In this document: in pieces, positions 1-8,463 of the stretch
Position numbering within the stretch: the first letter of the stretch is position 1
Layout: the number at the start of each line of letters is the position of its first letter
Origin: Peribacillus frigoritolerans_B
GTDB lineage: Bacteria > Bacillota > Bacilli > Bacillales > DSM-1321
Direction: 5' to 3'
NCBI RefSeq assembly: GCF_044762665.1
Contig: NZ_JBIWES010000004.1
Location: forward strand, 186,001-250,000
Length of the DNA: 64,000 nucleotides
Made by a program: the position numbers and the translations under genes
Notes under the pieces: generated by a model
What the model was told of the DNA's origin: nothing
Databases searched by the model: none
Seen by the model: the letters and a program-made list of their open reading frames with translations, nothing else

Positions 1-461
1 CCCAAACCTACTAAATCATGTTCCGGTAATTTATCCAAAAGCTTTTGGCCTACTGAACCATCAAGTACTGTATAAGCTTCCTCTTCATTATTAAAGACAA
101 ATGGGAAATCATAAATTCCAAATTCCTTAATCATACCGACAAGTGGAGAAGTTGAAGGTACTGTTACTTCCTGTAAACCGCCTTGAAGTGCTTCTGTCAT
201 TTTCTGATCATCTCCAAGGGTGGCATCAAAAAAGTTTTTGACTTTCATTTTCCCGCCGCTTTTTTCTTCAAGGAGTTCTTTAAATTTTTCCATCCCCTGC
301 CCTTGTGGGTGCATTTTACTATTTCCGATTCCTGCTTTAATCGTTCTTTCCTGTATACCATCAGCTGTGGCGCTTTCATTTTGTCCGCTTCCGCAAGCGC
401 TTAATAGTAGTACTGAAGGCAGTAAAACTCCAACCGCCAAACGTTTGAACAATTTATTCAT
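1..461 (-). CDS. TRAP transporter solute-binding protein DctP (partial, 3' end outside window)
   Basis: This is the N-terminal ~153 residues of an extracytoplasmic solute receptor of the DctP family, running off the left edge. It starts MNKLFKRLAVGVLLPSVLLL and has a lipobox LSAC, so it is a lipoprotein anchored outside the membrane. The mature part holds the DctP-like stretches KAGIGNSKMHPQGQGMEKFK and YDFPFVF. I chose the ATG at 461 because AGGAGG lies 9 nt upstream; an in-frame ATG at 467 sits only 3 nt from it. It follows a complete dctP-dctQ-dctM set on the same strand, so the operon has two receptors. The second may widen the substrate range; that is inference. Confidence 0.9.
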   Translation of the reverse strand, partial: MNKLFKRLAVGVLLPSVLLLSACGSGQNESATADGIQERTIKAGIGNSKMHPQGQGMEKFKELLEEKSGGKMKVKNFFDATLGDDQKMTEALQGGLQEVTVPSTSPLVGMIKEFGIYDFPFVFNNEEEAYTVLDGSVGQKLLDKLPEHDLVGL

Positions 462-527
462 TTTCATTTTCCTCCTATAAAATAAGATGAATACCAGGAT
501 ACAGACCCAAATATTTGTTTAATTCCG

Positions 528-1805
528 TTAGGAGGTAAACCATTCTAGAGGAACCAGCACTATGGAAGGAAACAAAATCAACAAGATCAATACAATTACT
601 TCCACGAGCAAGAAAGGCCAAATCCCCTTCATGATTTCTTCCATACTGATCTTACTTATGCCGCACATGACATTTAACACGGTTCCGACCGGTGGTGTAA
701 GTAAACCGATGGCATTATTCAGGATAAACAGGACACCAAAGTAAACGGGATCAATCCCTGCAGCGACCACCAAAGGCATCAAGACAGGTGTTAGAATAAG
801 GATTGTCGGCGTCATATCCATAGCGGTTCCAACAACGATAACCAATAAGTTTATCATTATTAATAGAAGGAATGGATGCTCCATAAATGGCTCCAGTAAT
901 CCAATTACCTGACCAGGTAAATCGGCTACAGTTATCAGCCAGGATGATACGAGAGCTGCAGCGACCAGAAACATGACAACACTCGTCATTTTTCCTGCAT
1001 GTACAAAGACCTCATACAAATCTTTCACTTTCATTTCACGATAGATTACAAGACCGACAAAAATTGCGTAGACTGCCGCCACCACTGCCGCTTCAGTCGG
1101 TGTAAATAAACCGAATTTCAATCCACCAATGATAATGACGGGCAGGAATAGAGCCCAAATGCCTTGACGAAGTGAAGTAAGTATTTCTTTTGTTGAAGCA
1201 CGGGGGTTAACGGCGACTTTATCTTTTCGTGCGACAATGGCCCAGGTAACCGTAAGTCCAACCGCCAGTAAAATTCCTGGAACGATTCCTGCCATAAACA
1301 GCTTTGTAATGGACACACCACTCGCGACACCAAAAATGATAAAGCCAATACTTGGCGGAATGATCGGGGCAATGATACCACCTGATGCAATCAATCCACT
1401 TGATCGGTTCACATCATAACCGGACTTCACCATCATTGGAATTAATATAGCCCCAAGCGCTGCAGTATCGGCAACAGCAGATCCTGATAAACTCGCAAAC
1501 AGCACACTCGCTATGATCGCAACGTAGCCTAGGCCTCCCTTGATATGGCCAACCAAGTTCATTGCCATCTCAACGATACGCCGTGATAATCCGCCCCTAT
1601 TCATCGCCTCTCCTGCCAGCATAAAGAACGGTATGGCCATTAGAGGGAAGTTATCGGCGCCACTGATTAGATTTTGTGCGATTATTTGACTATCAAAAAT
1701 ACCAAGGAAATACATTAACACTACGCTACTTACAAGTAAGGCAAAGGCAATCGGTATTCCAAGTCCCATGGCTCCCAGTAAAGATCCGACAAATACACCT
1801 ATCAT
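528..1805 (-). CDS. dctM: TRAP transporter large permease subunit DctM
   Basis: 425-residue, strongly hydrophobic protein with about 12 predicted membrane spans, the usual length for the large membrane subunit of tripartite ATP-independent periplasmic-type transporters. It carries out sodium-coupled substrate translocation together with DctQ and DctP. Family-typical stretches visible are SLSGSAVADTAALGAILIPMM and IAPIIPPSIGFIIFG. The ATG overlaps the end of dctQ by 4 nt, which implies translational coupling. The substrate cannot be read from the sequence; C4-dicarboxylates, sugar acids and keto acids are all known for the family. Confidence 0.93.
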   Translation of the reverse strand: MIGVFVGSLLGAMGLGIPIAFALLVSSVVLMYFLGIFDSQIIAQNLISGADNFPLMAIPFFMLAGEAMNRGGLSRRIVEMAMNLVGHIKGGLGYVAIIASVLFASLSGSAVADTAALGAILIPMMVKSGYDVNRSSGLIASGGIIAPIIPPSIGFIIFGVASGVSITKLFMAGIVPGILLAVGLTVTWAIVARKDKVAVNPRASTKEILTSLRQGIWALFLPVIIIGGLKFGLFTPTEAAVVAAVYAIFVGLVIYREMKVKDLYEVFVHAGKMTSVVMFLVAAALVSSWLITVADLPGQVIGLLEPFMEHPFLLLIMINLLVIVVGTAMDMTPTILILTPVLMPLVVAAGIDPVYFGVLFILNNAIGLLTPPVGTVLNVMCGISKISMEEIMKGIWPFLLVEVIVLILLILFPSIVLVPLEWFTS

Positions 1806-2374
1806 CCCTGTTTCTCCTCCTTACCGATCCTAATATCTGAAGCGAATTCATCAGCATGGAGAGAAATTAGCTCTTCTGACTCACTTATCATCACCAATTC
1901 ATCGTCTTTAATTTTATTGAAGAAAACTCGATACAAATTGAAAATGATCATGCTGCCCATTGAAACACTCACAAGAATACCTGTCCCATATACAAATGCC
2001 AGTGGCATGCCAGTGGCCGGTGCAGTACTATCAATGTTTATCAATGTCATTTTCCAGCTGCCATCCAAGATCAGGATAAGAACGAATAACATCATCAAAT
2101 CACTAATAACAAGAACCACTTTTTTCATCTTATTCGGGAGCCGTTTGATGACCATATCGACACCTAAGTGTTCTTTGTTTTTGAAAGTTCCGATGGCGCC
2201 AAGGAACGTCAACCAAATAAAGAGATACCTTGACATTTCTTCTGACCAAGTAATTCCTGAATTAAAGAAATAACGAAGAACTACATTACCAAACACGAGT
2301 ACGACCATTATTGCTAAAGCAACTGCCATAATAATGTTCAACGAATTTTCCATGATTCTGGATATTTTATTCAC
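1802..2374 (-). CDS. dctQ: TRAP transporter small permease subunit DctQ
   Basis: 190-residue protein with four predicted membrane helices and the DctQ signature region ITWSEEMSRYLFIWLTFLGA followed by HLGVDMV. It forms the membrane part of a TRAP transporter with DctM. The start is a GTG at 2374 preceded by AGGGGGA at good spacing. The C-terminal ~30 residues are charged and cytoplasmic, slightly longer than in minimal DctQ proteins. It sits 36 nt downstream of dctP and overlaps dctM by 4 nt. Confidence 0.9.
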   Translation of the reverse strand: MNKISRIMENSLNIIMAVALAIMVVLVFGNVVLRYFFNSGITWSEEMSRYLFIWLTFLGAIGTFKNKEHLGVDMVIKRLPNKMKKVVLVISDLMMLFVLILILDGSWKMTLINIDSTAPATGMPLAFVYGTGILVSVSMGSMIIFNLYRVFFNKIKDDELVMISESEELISLHADEFASDIRIGKEEKQG

Positions 2375-2410
2375 CTATACATCTCCCCCTTCCTATCTAG
2401 AGCGCCTTCT

Positions 2411-3439
2411 TCATTCTGCTTTTATTTTTCCGACCAGCTCCTCCGCCCAGTCATTTTTCTCAAAGACTTCATCATAAACAGGTTGAGATGCTTTTAACAT
2501 TTTTTGTGAAAAGTCTTCGTCAGGCTTAGTGAATTTGATTCCATTATCCATTAGATATGCTTTGTCATCTTCATAACTTTTTTCCATCAAATCAAACTCA
2601 TATGCTGCCGACTCCTTTGCTGCTTTTTGAATGATTTTTTGTTGCTCCTTTGTTAGCCCTTTGTAGAATTTGCTATTGATAATGTAAATATTGGGGCTGA
2701 ACATATGCTTGGATTCCAGTACATCACTTTGAACTTCATTCCACCCCGAGGATCTCAGCGTGGCAATGGGATTGTCTTGGGCATCAACAACCTTTTGTTC
2801 AAGTGCGGTAAAAACTTCTGAAATAGGCAATGGGCTAACGTTTGCCCCCAATGATTCACCTAATTTTATGTAATTCGGGATGTTCGGCATTCTGAGTTGA
2901 AGTCCGTCAAAATCTTTCATACTCTTAATTTGACGATTACTCGAAAACATCCTAAATCCATTTGCACTCCATGCAAGCGGTGTCACTCCATGCTTTGGAT
3001 CAAGCTCTTCTGTTAATTCCTCTCCGATAGGTCCATTCAATACCTTCTTTACATGATCGTAATCCCTAAATAGGAAGGGCCATTCCGGAACACCCATTTT
3101 AGGAATGTCCGACTGCATAATAAGCCCAGGGACACCCATTTCGATTGTTCCGTTTCTGACGCCGTCATAAAATTCTTTTTCTGCACCTAATGTACTGTTC
3201 GCATAAATCCGAACCTCTAGTTCACCATTACTCTCCTTTTCAACCACTTTTTTGAATTTTTCTTTCAAAGCAATGTTTTGAGGATGATTTTCAGCAAAAT
3301 AATGTGCCACTTTAATAGTTTTCTTTTCTACTCCAGATCCACTGGTTTTTTCTCCTTCACTTCCACTACATCCTGATAAAAGGAATGCCATTGCAAGAGT
3401 TAAGCTTGTGGAAAATACAAAAAGCTTTCTTTTTTTCAA
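2411..3439 (-). CDS. dctP: TRAP transporter solute-binding protein DctP
   Basis: 342-residue lipoprotein (signal peptide, then LLSGC lipobox) of the DctP family. It binds the substrate outside the cell and hands it to DctQM. Typical family stretches are AHYFAENHPQNIALKEKFKK near the mature N-terminus and LQLRMPNIPNYIKLGESLGA around residue 180, where the substrate-carboxylate-binding arginine of the family is expected (RMPN). The start is TTG at 3439 with GGGGAGGG upstream. It is the first gene of the operon dctP-dctQ-dctM-dctP2. Expression is probably under catabolite control through the cre site just upstream. Confidence 0.93.
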   Translation of the reverse strand: MKKRKLFVFSTSLTLAMAFLLSGCSGSEGEKTSGSGVEKKTIKVAHYFAENHPQNIALKEKFKKVVEKESNGELEVRIYANSTLGAEKEFYDGVRNGTIEMGVPGLIMQSDIPKMGVPEWPFLFRDYDHVKKVLNGPIGEELTEELDPKHGVTPLAWSANGFRMFSSNRQIKSMKDFDGLQLRMPNIPNYIKLGESLGANVSPLPISEVFTALEQKVVDAQDNPIATLRSSGWNEVQSDVLESKHMFSPNIYIINSKFYKGLTKEQQKIIQKAAKESAAYEFDLMEKSYEDDKAYLMDNGIKFTKPDEDFSQKMLKASQPVYDEVFEKNDWAEELVGKIKAE

Positions 3440-3459
3440 TAAAAACCCTCCCCATTTTT

Positions 3460-3473
3460 TGTAAGCGTTATCA
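3460..3473 (-). promoter_or_regulatory. CcpA cre site upstream of the TRAP operon
   Basis: TGTAAGCGTTATCA matches the cre consensus TGWNANCGNTNWCA at every defined position. It lies about 21 nt upstream of the dctP TTG start, close to the ribosome site. That fits roadblock-type repression by CcpA when a preferred sugar is present. The motif is read directly; the regulation is inferred. Confidence 0.8.
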
Positions 3474-3527
3474 TTATGGCTAATCTTAAAAACTTCTCCT
3501 CATCCTTGTATAAGCAAAAAACAAATT

Positions 3528-3544
3528 GTTTTATAATATAAAAC
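3528..3544. promoter_or_regulatory. Palindromic operator candidate 1 (TRAP operon)
   Basis: GTTTTATAATATAAAAC is a perfect odd-length palindrome with 8-nt arms around one central base. A near copy lies 126 bp further upstream (about 12 helical turns). The GTTyyATAATATrrAAC form resembles operators of IclR/GntR-type repressors of carboxylate and sugar-acid genes. No such regulator gene is inside the window. Confidence 0.55.
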
Positions 3545-3653
3545 TCTGTTCTTGTTTTATTCGGAGTAAGGAAAAAACAATTCACCTCTAATTACGTTTT
3601 CACAAGTTGATTCAACTTTTAAACGATTACTTTAATAAAATAAAAGGTAATTT

Positions 3654-3670
3654 GTTCTATAATATAAAAC
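3654..3670. promoter_or_regulatory. Palindromic operator candidate 2 (TRAP operon)
   Basis: GTTCTATAATATAAAAC differs from the copy at 3528 at one base, leaving one mismatched arm pair. Similarity continues on both sides of the two copies (AATTTGTT before, TCwGTT after), so the repeat unit is about 35 bp. It is likely the second half of a looping or cooperative operator pair. Confidence 0.5.
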
Positions 3671-4057
3671 TCAGTTTTTATATTTGAAATCTTACGTTGA
3701 TTATAAGCTTCCATTTTTACTAATGTCAAACCATTTTTTGAATTTTATAACAATTTAACAATTACCCTATTTCACTAATTAATATTTACAGGATTGGCAT
3801 TCATGAGATTTATTGAATGAGAAGGGAAAGATGAAATTCGTTCATTACTATACTAGGATATTTATAGGATAGAAAAAATCAAATAATTTCAGGTTTTCCT
3901 TAAAATACATTCATTACGCCCCCCTCTTACAACAGGTTAAAGAATAAAGCCATAAAAACTCCTTCCGAAGGTTTTAAAAGATCTCATTAAATATATTTAA
4001 TTATTACCGATATATAAATTATGGTTAATATATAACACGGGGAAGGAATAAACAAAG

Positions 4058-5794
4058 ATGAATAAACTCAGTACGAAAATAGGTTTTGTTCTTTTGACAG
4101 GCATGATCATTACATTGATTGGAAGTTTACTATTAATGTATAAAAGTACAAATGATACAGTTGAGAAAACAATCGCCATGAGCAGCTTAGACATAGCAAG
4201 CAACATCTCTCAAGGAATAAATCCAACATCTTATGCTGATTTTTTAAGTAATCAATCCGAAACCTCTACATATTGGGAGATACGCGGGCAGTTAAATGAT
4301 TATAGACAAAAAACTGGAGCATTATATGTATATACATTGGGGATTAACGAAAATAGCGAAAAAGTCCATATTCTTGTAGACGGAATGGGTAAGGGAGATA
4401 AAAAAGCATCTCCCATTTTAACGCCCACAACCGCTACTTCATTTCAGGATGTAGAAAGCGTCATGAAGGGAAAGGTTTCTACCACTTCCATCATTCATGA
4501 TCCTGAATATGGTGACTATTTATCCGTTTTTGTTCCCATAAAGAAAGGGAACGAGGTTATTGGTATTCTAGGGGTGGATATTGATGCCAGCAAAGTCGAT
4601 GCTACGGCCAGCAAGGTTCTGGGTGGCATCCTTCCCCTGACGATAATAATCAATGTAATCTTAATGGCGATTGTGGTGGGGGCCTTAATATGGTTCTTGA
4701 CTAGGAAGTTAAGCCCGCTTCTCAAGGTCAGCTTGGCTGCAAAGGAAATTTCAAATGGGGATTTATTAACAGCCAATAAACTGATTAGCAACACAAGGGT
4801 TAAGGGAAACGACGAAATCAAAGTTTTAGTTAAATCCTTTGAGGAAATGATCACCAATACAACTATGATCGTCAACTCCATGAAAAGCTCATCATTCCAG
4901 CTATTGGAATCATCAAGTGATATCGAACACAAAATTAAAGAAATGGATACTTCCACGCAATATATCGTTAATGGGATTCAGCAAGTTGCAGGAGCTGCGG
5001 AAGTACAATTGCACAGAAGTGAAGAATCATCGAGGGTCATCGAGGAAATGACTATAGGTATACAAAGAATTGCCGAAGCTTCTTCAGAAGTCAGCGAACA
5101 GACAAATCATGTTTCAACTAGGATGTCCATTGGAAATGAAGATATAAATGAACTCTCAAATCAAATTCTGCAAGTAAAAGATGTGATGCGGCAAACAAGT
5201 TCAAAAATAAAGAATTTGGACGAACAAGCAAATGAGATTGTGAATATTGTACATTTAATTACAGGAATTGCCGAGCAAACCAACCTGCTATCCCTAAATG
5301 CAGCCATTGAAGCTGCTAGAGCCGGTGAACAAGGTAAAGGTTTTGCGGTGGTATCGAACGAGGTACGGAAATTGGCAGTAGGTACGAAGGAATCTGCAAT
5401 CAATATTCAAGAGTCTCTACTTCATTTTAAATCCATCATAAATGAATCAGTGAAAATGATGGAAACTGGAACTAAAGAGGTAGAGGAAGGGACAAAATTT
5501 GTGCTGAATACAAGAGAAACTTTTAAACAGACTATAAAATCTTTTGAGCATGTTAGTGATCAGATTCAAGAAATATCAGCCATTACAGAGCAAATGGCAG
5601 CAAGTTCTCAGGAAATCAATGCTTCGATAGAAGATTTTGCAGGATTGACAAGGGAAACTGCAGTGGCTTCAAAGCAAGTGGCACAATCAACCGATCAACA
5701 AGCGAAATCAATGGAGGACATTTCCTTCTCCACCTCTTCGATGGTAAAGCTTGCTAATGACCTGGAAACATCTGTTGAACGGTTTAATGCTTAA
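4058..5794 (+). CDS. Methyl-accepting chemotaxis protein
   Basis: 578-residue chemoreceptor. A first membrane helix spans about residues 8-28, then an extracellular sensor domain of ~155 residues ending with the Cache-like segment YLSVFVPIKKGNEVIGILGV, then a second helix (~190-215), a HAMP domain, and a long cytoplasmic signalling domain. The conserved hairpin tip is clear (EQTNLLSLNAAIEAARAGEQ, GKGFAVVSNEVRKLA), so it should couple to CheW/CheA. A purine-rich GGGGAAGG lies 11 nt before the ATG. It is divergent from the TRAP operon, so it may sense the same compound class; this is inference from position only. Confidence 0.94.
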   Translation: MNKLSTKIGFVLLTGMIITLIGSLLLMYKSTNDTVEKTIAMSSLDIASNISQGINPTSYADFLSNQSETSTYWEIRGQLNDYRQKTGALYVYTLGINENSEKVHILVDGMGKGDKKASPILTPTTATSFQDVESVMKGKVSTTSIIHDPEYGDYLSVFVPIKKGNEVIGILGVDIDASKVDATASKVLGGILPLTIIINVILMAIVVGALIWFLTRKLSPLLKVSLAAKEISNGDLLTANKLISNTRVKGNDEIKVLVKSFEEMITNTTMIVNSMKSSSFQLLESSSDIEHKIKEMDTSTQYIVNGIQQVAGAAEVQLHRSEESSRVIEEMTIGIQRIAEASSEVSEQTNHVSTRMSIGNEDINELSNQILQVKDVMRQTSSKIKNLDEQANEIVNIVHLITGIAEQTNLLSLNAAIEAARAGEQGKGFAVVSNEVRKLAVGTKESAINIQESLLHFKSIINESVKMMETGTKEVEEGTKFVLNTRETFKQTIKSFEHVSDQIQEISAITEQMAASSQEINASIEDFAGLTRETAVASKQVAQSTDQQAKSMEDISFSTSSMVKLANDLETSVERFNA

Positions 5795-5821
5795 ACATCT
5801 TGAACCACCATTCTATTACTA

Positions 5822-5869
5822 TATTAAAAAAGGGATTTTGCTATTAATGCAAAATCCCTTTTTTAATAT
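5822..5869. terminator. Bidirectional terminator
   Basis: AAAAAAGGGATTTTGC and GCAAAATCCCTTTTTT form a 16-bp stem around a 7-nt loop, with T-runs on both strands. It lies between the converging chemoreceptor and lipoprotein genes and can serve both. Confidence 0.9.
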
Positions 5870-5870
5870 T

Positions 5871-6830
5871 TTACTTAGTTGATTTTAGTTTCAAATCACC
5901 TTCATAAGGTATATGTTCTACTGTTATCGTTATATCTTTTCCCTCTTTATCTTTACCGATTCGTTTATAAGTGAATTTATTTTCATTAAGCTCTGTAAGT
6001 TCAAGAACTGCGCCATATTTATTTTCCCCTAGTGAAACATGGGCTCTTATCTTATTTCCGTGAACTACATCGTAATACCCGTAATCACCACGGCTTTCAC
6101 CGGTTTTAGCATCAAAAAATTCATACTTATTTGTTTTTTCATCATATTTTGCTAGACCTAAATAATTCGAGTTATAGCTTGATACATCATTTCCCTTTTC
6201 ATCCAATGCCACTGTTCCTTGCCATGGGGTGCTTGATAAAATTTTATCTCCATCAACATCTGTTTCTACGTCCCCTGTGTAAGTTTCCAAATCTTTGTCT
6301 GGATCTGTAAAGGAAAGTTCTGTTTCAGTATAAGGAATATGATCAACAAACACCTCTACGTCATTACCCTTAGCATCTTTACCCATTCTTTTATAGGTGA
6401 ACATATCCTTATTCAGTTCTGTTATTTCAACAACGGCCTGGTAACCCATCGATTCTGAAATTAACACTCGCATCTTCCCATTGGTAATAAAGAAAGTTCC
6501 CTTATCTCCACGACTTTCTTTTGTATTTTTATCAAAAAATTCATATCTGGATGTTTCACTGTCATATTTCGCGAGTCCAATAAAGTTAGCATTCTCCTTT
6601 GTTAAGTCATTATTATTCTTATCATAAACTTTTGTACCTTGCCAATTCGTGCTACTAAGAATTTTAGTCAATTCCTGTCCTGCTGTTAACTTGTTTTCTT
6701 GTTTACTTTCTTTGGCAGTTTGTTCCTGCTTCTGGGCACTATGATTTTCTTGTGCGTTTGTGTTACATCCTGTTAGGGCCAATGTTAATCCAAGTAATAT
6801 AGATGATGAAATTTTTGCTTTTTTGTTCAT
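5871..6830 (-). CDS. Lipoprotein with two tandem DUF4822-like domains
   Basis: 319-residue lipoprotein: signal peptide and lipobox LTGC at ~residues 19-22, a short Gln/Lys/Glu-rich linker, then two copies of a ~120-residue domain at about 57-170 and 196-312. Each copy opens with LSST.WQGT, continues NxxxxGLAKYD and YEFFD..T.ESRGD, and ends with T.KRxGKDxxGxD followed by a HIPY box. The layout resembles the DUF4822 family (recalled, not searched), whose function is unknown. The copies are diverged enough for an old internal duplication. GAGGAGACG precedes the ATG. It stands alone, convergent with the chemoreceptor. Confidence 0.85.
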   Translation of the reverse strand: MNKKAKISSSILLGLTLALTGCNTNAQENHSAQKQEQTAKESKQENKLTAGQELTKILSSTNWQGTKVYDKNNNDLTKENANFIGLAKYDSETSRYEFFDKNTKESRGDKGTFFITNGKMRVLISESMGYQAVVEITELNKDMFTYKRMGKDAKGNDVEVFVDHIPYTETELSFTDPDKDLETYTGDVETDVDGDKILSSTPWQGTVALDEKGNDVSSYNSNYLGLAKYDEKTNKYEFFDAKTGESRGDYGYYDVVHGNKIRAHVSLGENKYGAVLELTELNENKFTYKRIGKDKEGKDITITVEHIPYEGDLKLKSTK

Positions 6831-6914
6831 TTTTTCGTCTCCTCATATCATATTGTGGTTTTAATTAATTAGTAAGCCAATTGACATTACAAATTGAAAG
6901 TATCAGCGATCTGG

Positions 6915-7616
6915 TTATTTTGCTCCAGCTGTTAGTAAAATCTGTTCAATCTCTTTAAATCCTTTTTCGCGGGCATGTTGTAAAGGGGTCACATTATTAT
7001 TATCAGGAATGTTGACACCTGCCCCATGATCTATTAACAATTGGACTGTTCGCTGCTGTTTTCCATCACCATTATTTAAAATGATAGCTTCTAGCAAAGC
7101 TGTCCAACCGAGATCATTTACATGATTCACATCAATATCAGTTTTAGTTAGGAGTTCTTTAATAACCTCTACATATCCATGTTCCGAAGCAGGGATTAAA
7201 GCCGTTCCTCCATAACGGTTGGTTATAGACGGGTCTGCGCCTGCTTCAATTGCAAGTTTAAGTATATCTAGATAACCTTCAGCACCGGCATACAAGAAGG
7301 GGGTATTTTTCATGTCATCCTGAATGTTGACGTCTGCACCCGCTTTAATAAGGATTTTTGCAGACTCTACGTCGTTGTTATAAGTCGCAATCATAGTGGC
7401 GGTTCGCCCCACCGAATCCTGTGTATTAATATCTGCACCTTGCTCAATCAAACTTCTTATTCTTTCCGTTTCTTTTCGTTCTACTGCTTGAATCAGTAGT
7501 TCATTCATTCCCTTTCCTGACCCCTTTTGTTGTTTTTTTGGCTCTCTTTCGCTATCTAAGACACACCCTTGAAGGATGAATAGGCATCCGATGACAATCG
7601 TTAGCCGTCTCCACAT
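6915..7616 (-). CDS. Ankyrin-repeat lipoprotein
   Basis: About 233 residues. The N-terminus MWRRLTIVIGCLFILQGC gives a signal peptide with lipobox LQGC, so the protein is membrane-anchored on the outer face. After a lysine-rich linker come about five ankyrin repeats (GADINTQDSVGRTATMIATY, GADVNIQDDMKNTPFLYAGA, GADPSITNRYGGTALIPASE and so on), a protein-binding fold. I prefer the ATG at 7616: an in-frame ATG at 7628 overlaps the AAAGG ribosome site and would add MVCF before the arginines. No terminator was recognised after it. Partner unknown. Confidence 0.87.
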   Translation of the reverse strand: MWRRLTIVIGCLFILQGCVLDSEREPKKQQKGSGKGMNELLIQAVERKETERIRSLIEQGADINTQDSVGRTATMIATYNNDVESAKILIKAGADVNIQDDMKNTPFLYAGAEGYLDILKLAIEAGADPSITNRYGGTALIPASEHGYVEVIKELLTKTDIDVNHVNDLGWTALLEAIILNNGDGKQQRTVQLLIDHGAGVNIPDNNNVTPLQHAREKGFKEIEQILLTAGAK

Positions 7617-7732
7617 GAAACACACCATCCTTTCTCAATCCGTCTCCATTATATTAGTGCCTAATATTAAACTCCCTCTAAACAATTTCTTAAAAAATGA
7701 TTAACTTATTCATAAAGTTTCTTAATGTTTAT

Positions 7733-7760
7733 AAAAAAATCCCGTCACCTTCGTGACGGG
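7733..7760 (-). terminator. Terminator of the two-component operon
   Basis: CCCGTCAC-CTTC-GTGACGGG, an 8-bp GC-rich stem followed on the minus strand by ATTTTTTT, sits 16 nt after the response-regulator stop codon. Confidence 0.93.
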
Positions 7761-7776
7761 TCATAAAACACTCTAT

Positions 7777-8463
7777 TTAAACATTAAAGCGATACCCTGC
7801 TCCCCAAACGGTTTCCAAAAATTTAGGATGGGCAGGATTTCTTTCAATTTTTTCACGTAGTTTCCTGATATGGACAGTGACAGTCGAAACATCTGCAGCC
7901 GATTCCAAACCCCAAATATTTTCATAAAGCTGCTCTTTGCTTAATACTTGATTCGGATGCATGACTAAAAACACTAAAGTATCGAATTCCTTTGTTGTAA
8001 ACGGGACCACCTCCCCGTTTATGTGAACCCTGCGTGCTGACTTATCTATTGAAATTCCATGGACATAGATTGAATTAGATTTGGGGTGACTTCCTGATAA
8101 ACGTTCATAACGCGCTAAGTGTGCTTTCACTCTTGCAACTAGTTCACTTGGACTAAAGGGCTTTGTAATATAATCATCTGCCCCTAGTCCAAGCCCCCGA
8201 ATTTTATCAATATCTTCCTTTTTCGCGGATACAAGCAAAATCGGGATATTCTTGACAGCACGTATTTGTTTGCATATCTCAAATCCATTCAACCCTGGAA
8301 GCATGATGTCCAAAATGATTAAATGATAATTTCCTTGAAGTGCCTGTTGGAGACCTGCATCACCAGTATGTTGAATATCGACACTAAAATCACTAATTTC
8401 CAAATAGTCCCTTTGTAATTCAGCAATACTGACTTCGTCTTCAATAAGTAATATCTTTTTCAC
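7777..8463 (-). CDS. OmpR/PhoB-family response regulator
   Basis: 228-residue two-domain regulator. The receiver domain (~1-115) has the acidic pair EDE near the start, the phospho-acceptor Asp in LIILDIMLPG (~52), and the conserved Lys in DDYITKPFSP. The C-terminal winged helix (~130-226) ends with VSTVTVHIRKLREKIE and VWGAGYRF, typical of OmpR/PhoB DNA binding. The GTG start overlaps the kinase stop (GTGA), with GGTGAGG upstream, so the pair is co-translated. The target genes cannot be told from the window. Confidence 0.95.
   Translation of the reverse strand: MKKILLIEDEVSIAELQRDYLEISDFSVDIQHTGDAGLQQALQGNYHLIILDIMLPGLNGFEICKQIRAVKNIPILLVSAKKEDIDKIRGLGLGADDYITKPFSPSELVARVKAHLARYERLSGSHPKSNSIYVHGISIDKSARRVHINGEVVPFTTKEFDTLVFLVMHPNQVLSKEQLYENIWGLESAADVSTVTVHIRKLREKIERNPAHPKFLETVWGAGYRFNV

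Larger units (their letters stand above)
3474..4057. other. Intergenic region between TRAP operon and chemoreceptor
   Basis: 584 bp of AT-rich DNA between divergent transcription units. It contains the two palindromic operator candidates described separately. No coding potential or recognisable RNA was seen in the remainder; promoter hexamers could not be assigned with confidence. Confidence 0.6.

Noticed and set aside
4516..4956. 146-codon open frame antisense to the chemoreceptor
   Set aside because: The plus-strand receptor domains are continuous and conserved; no ribosome site for the antisense frame.
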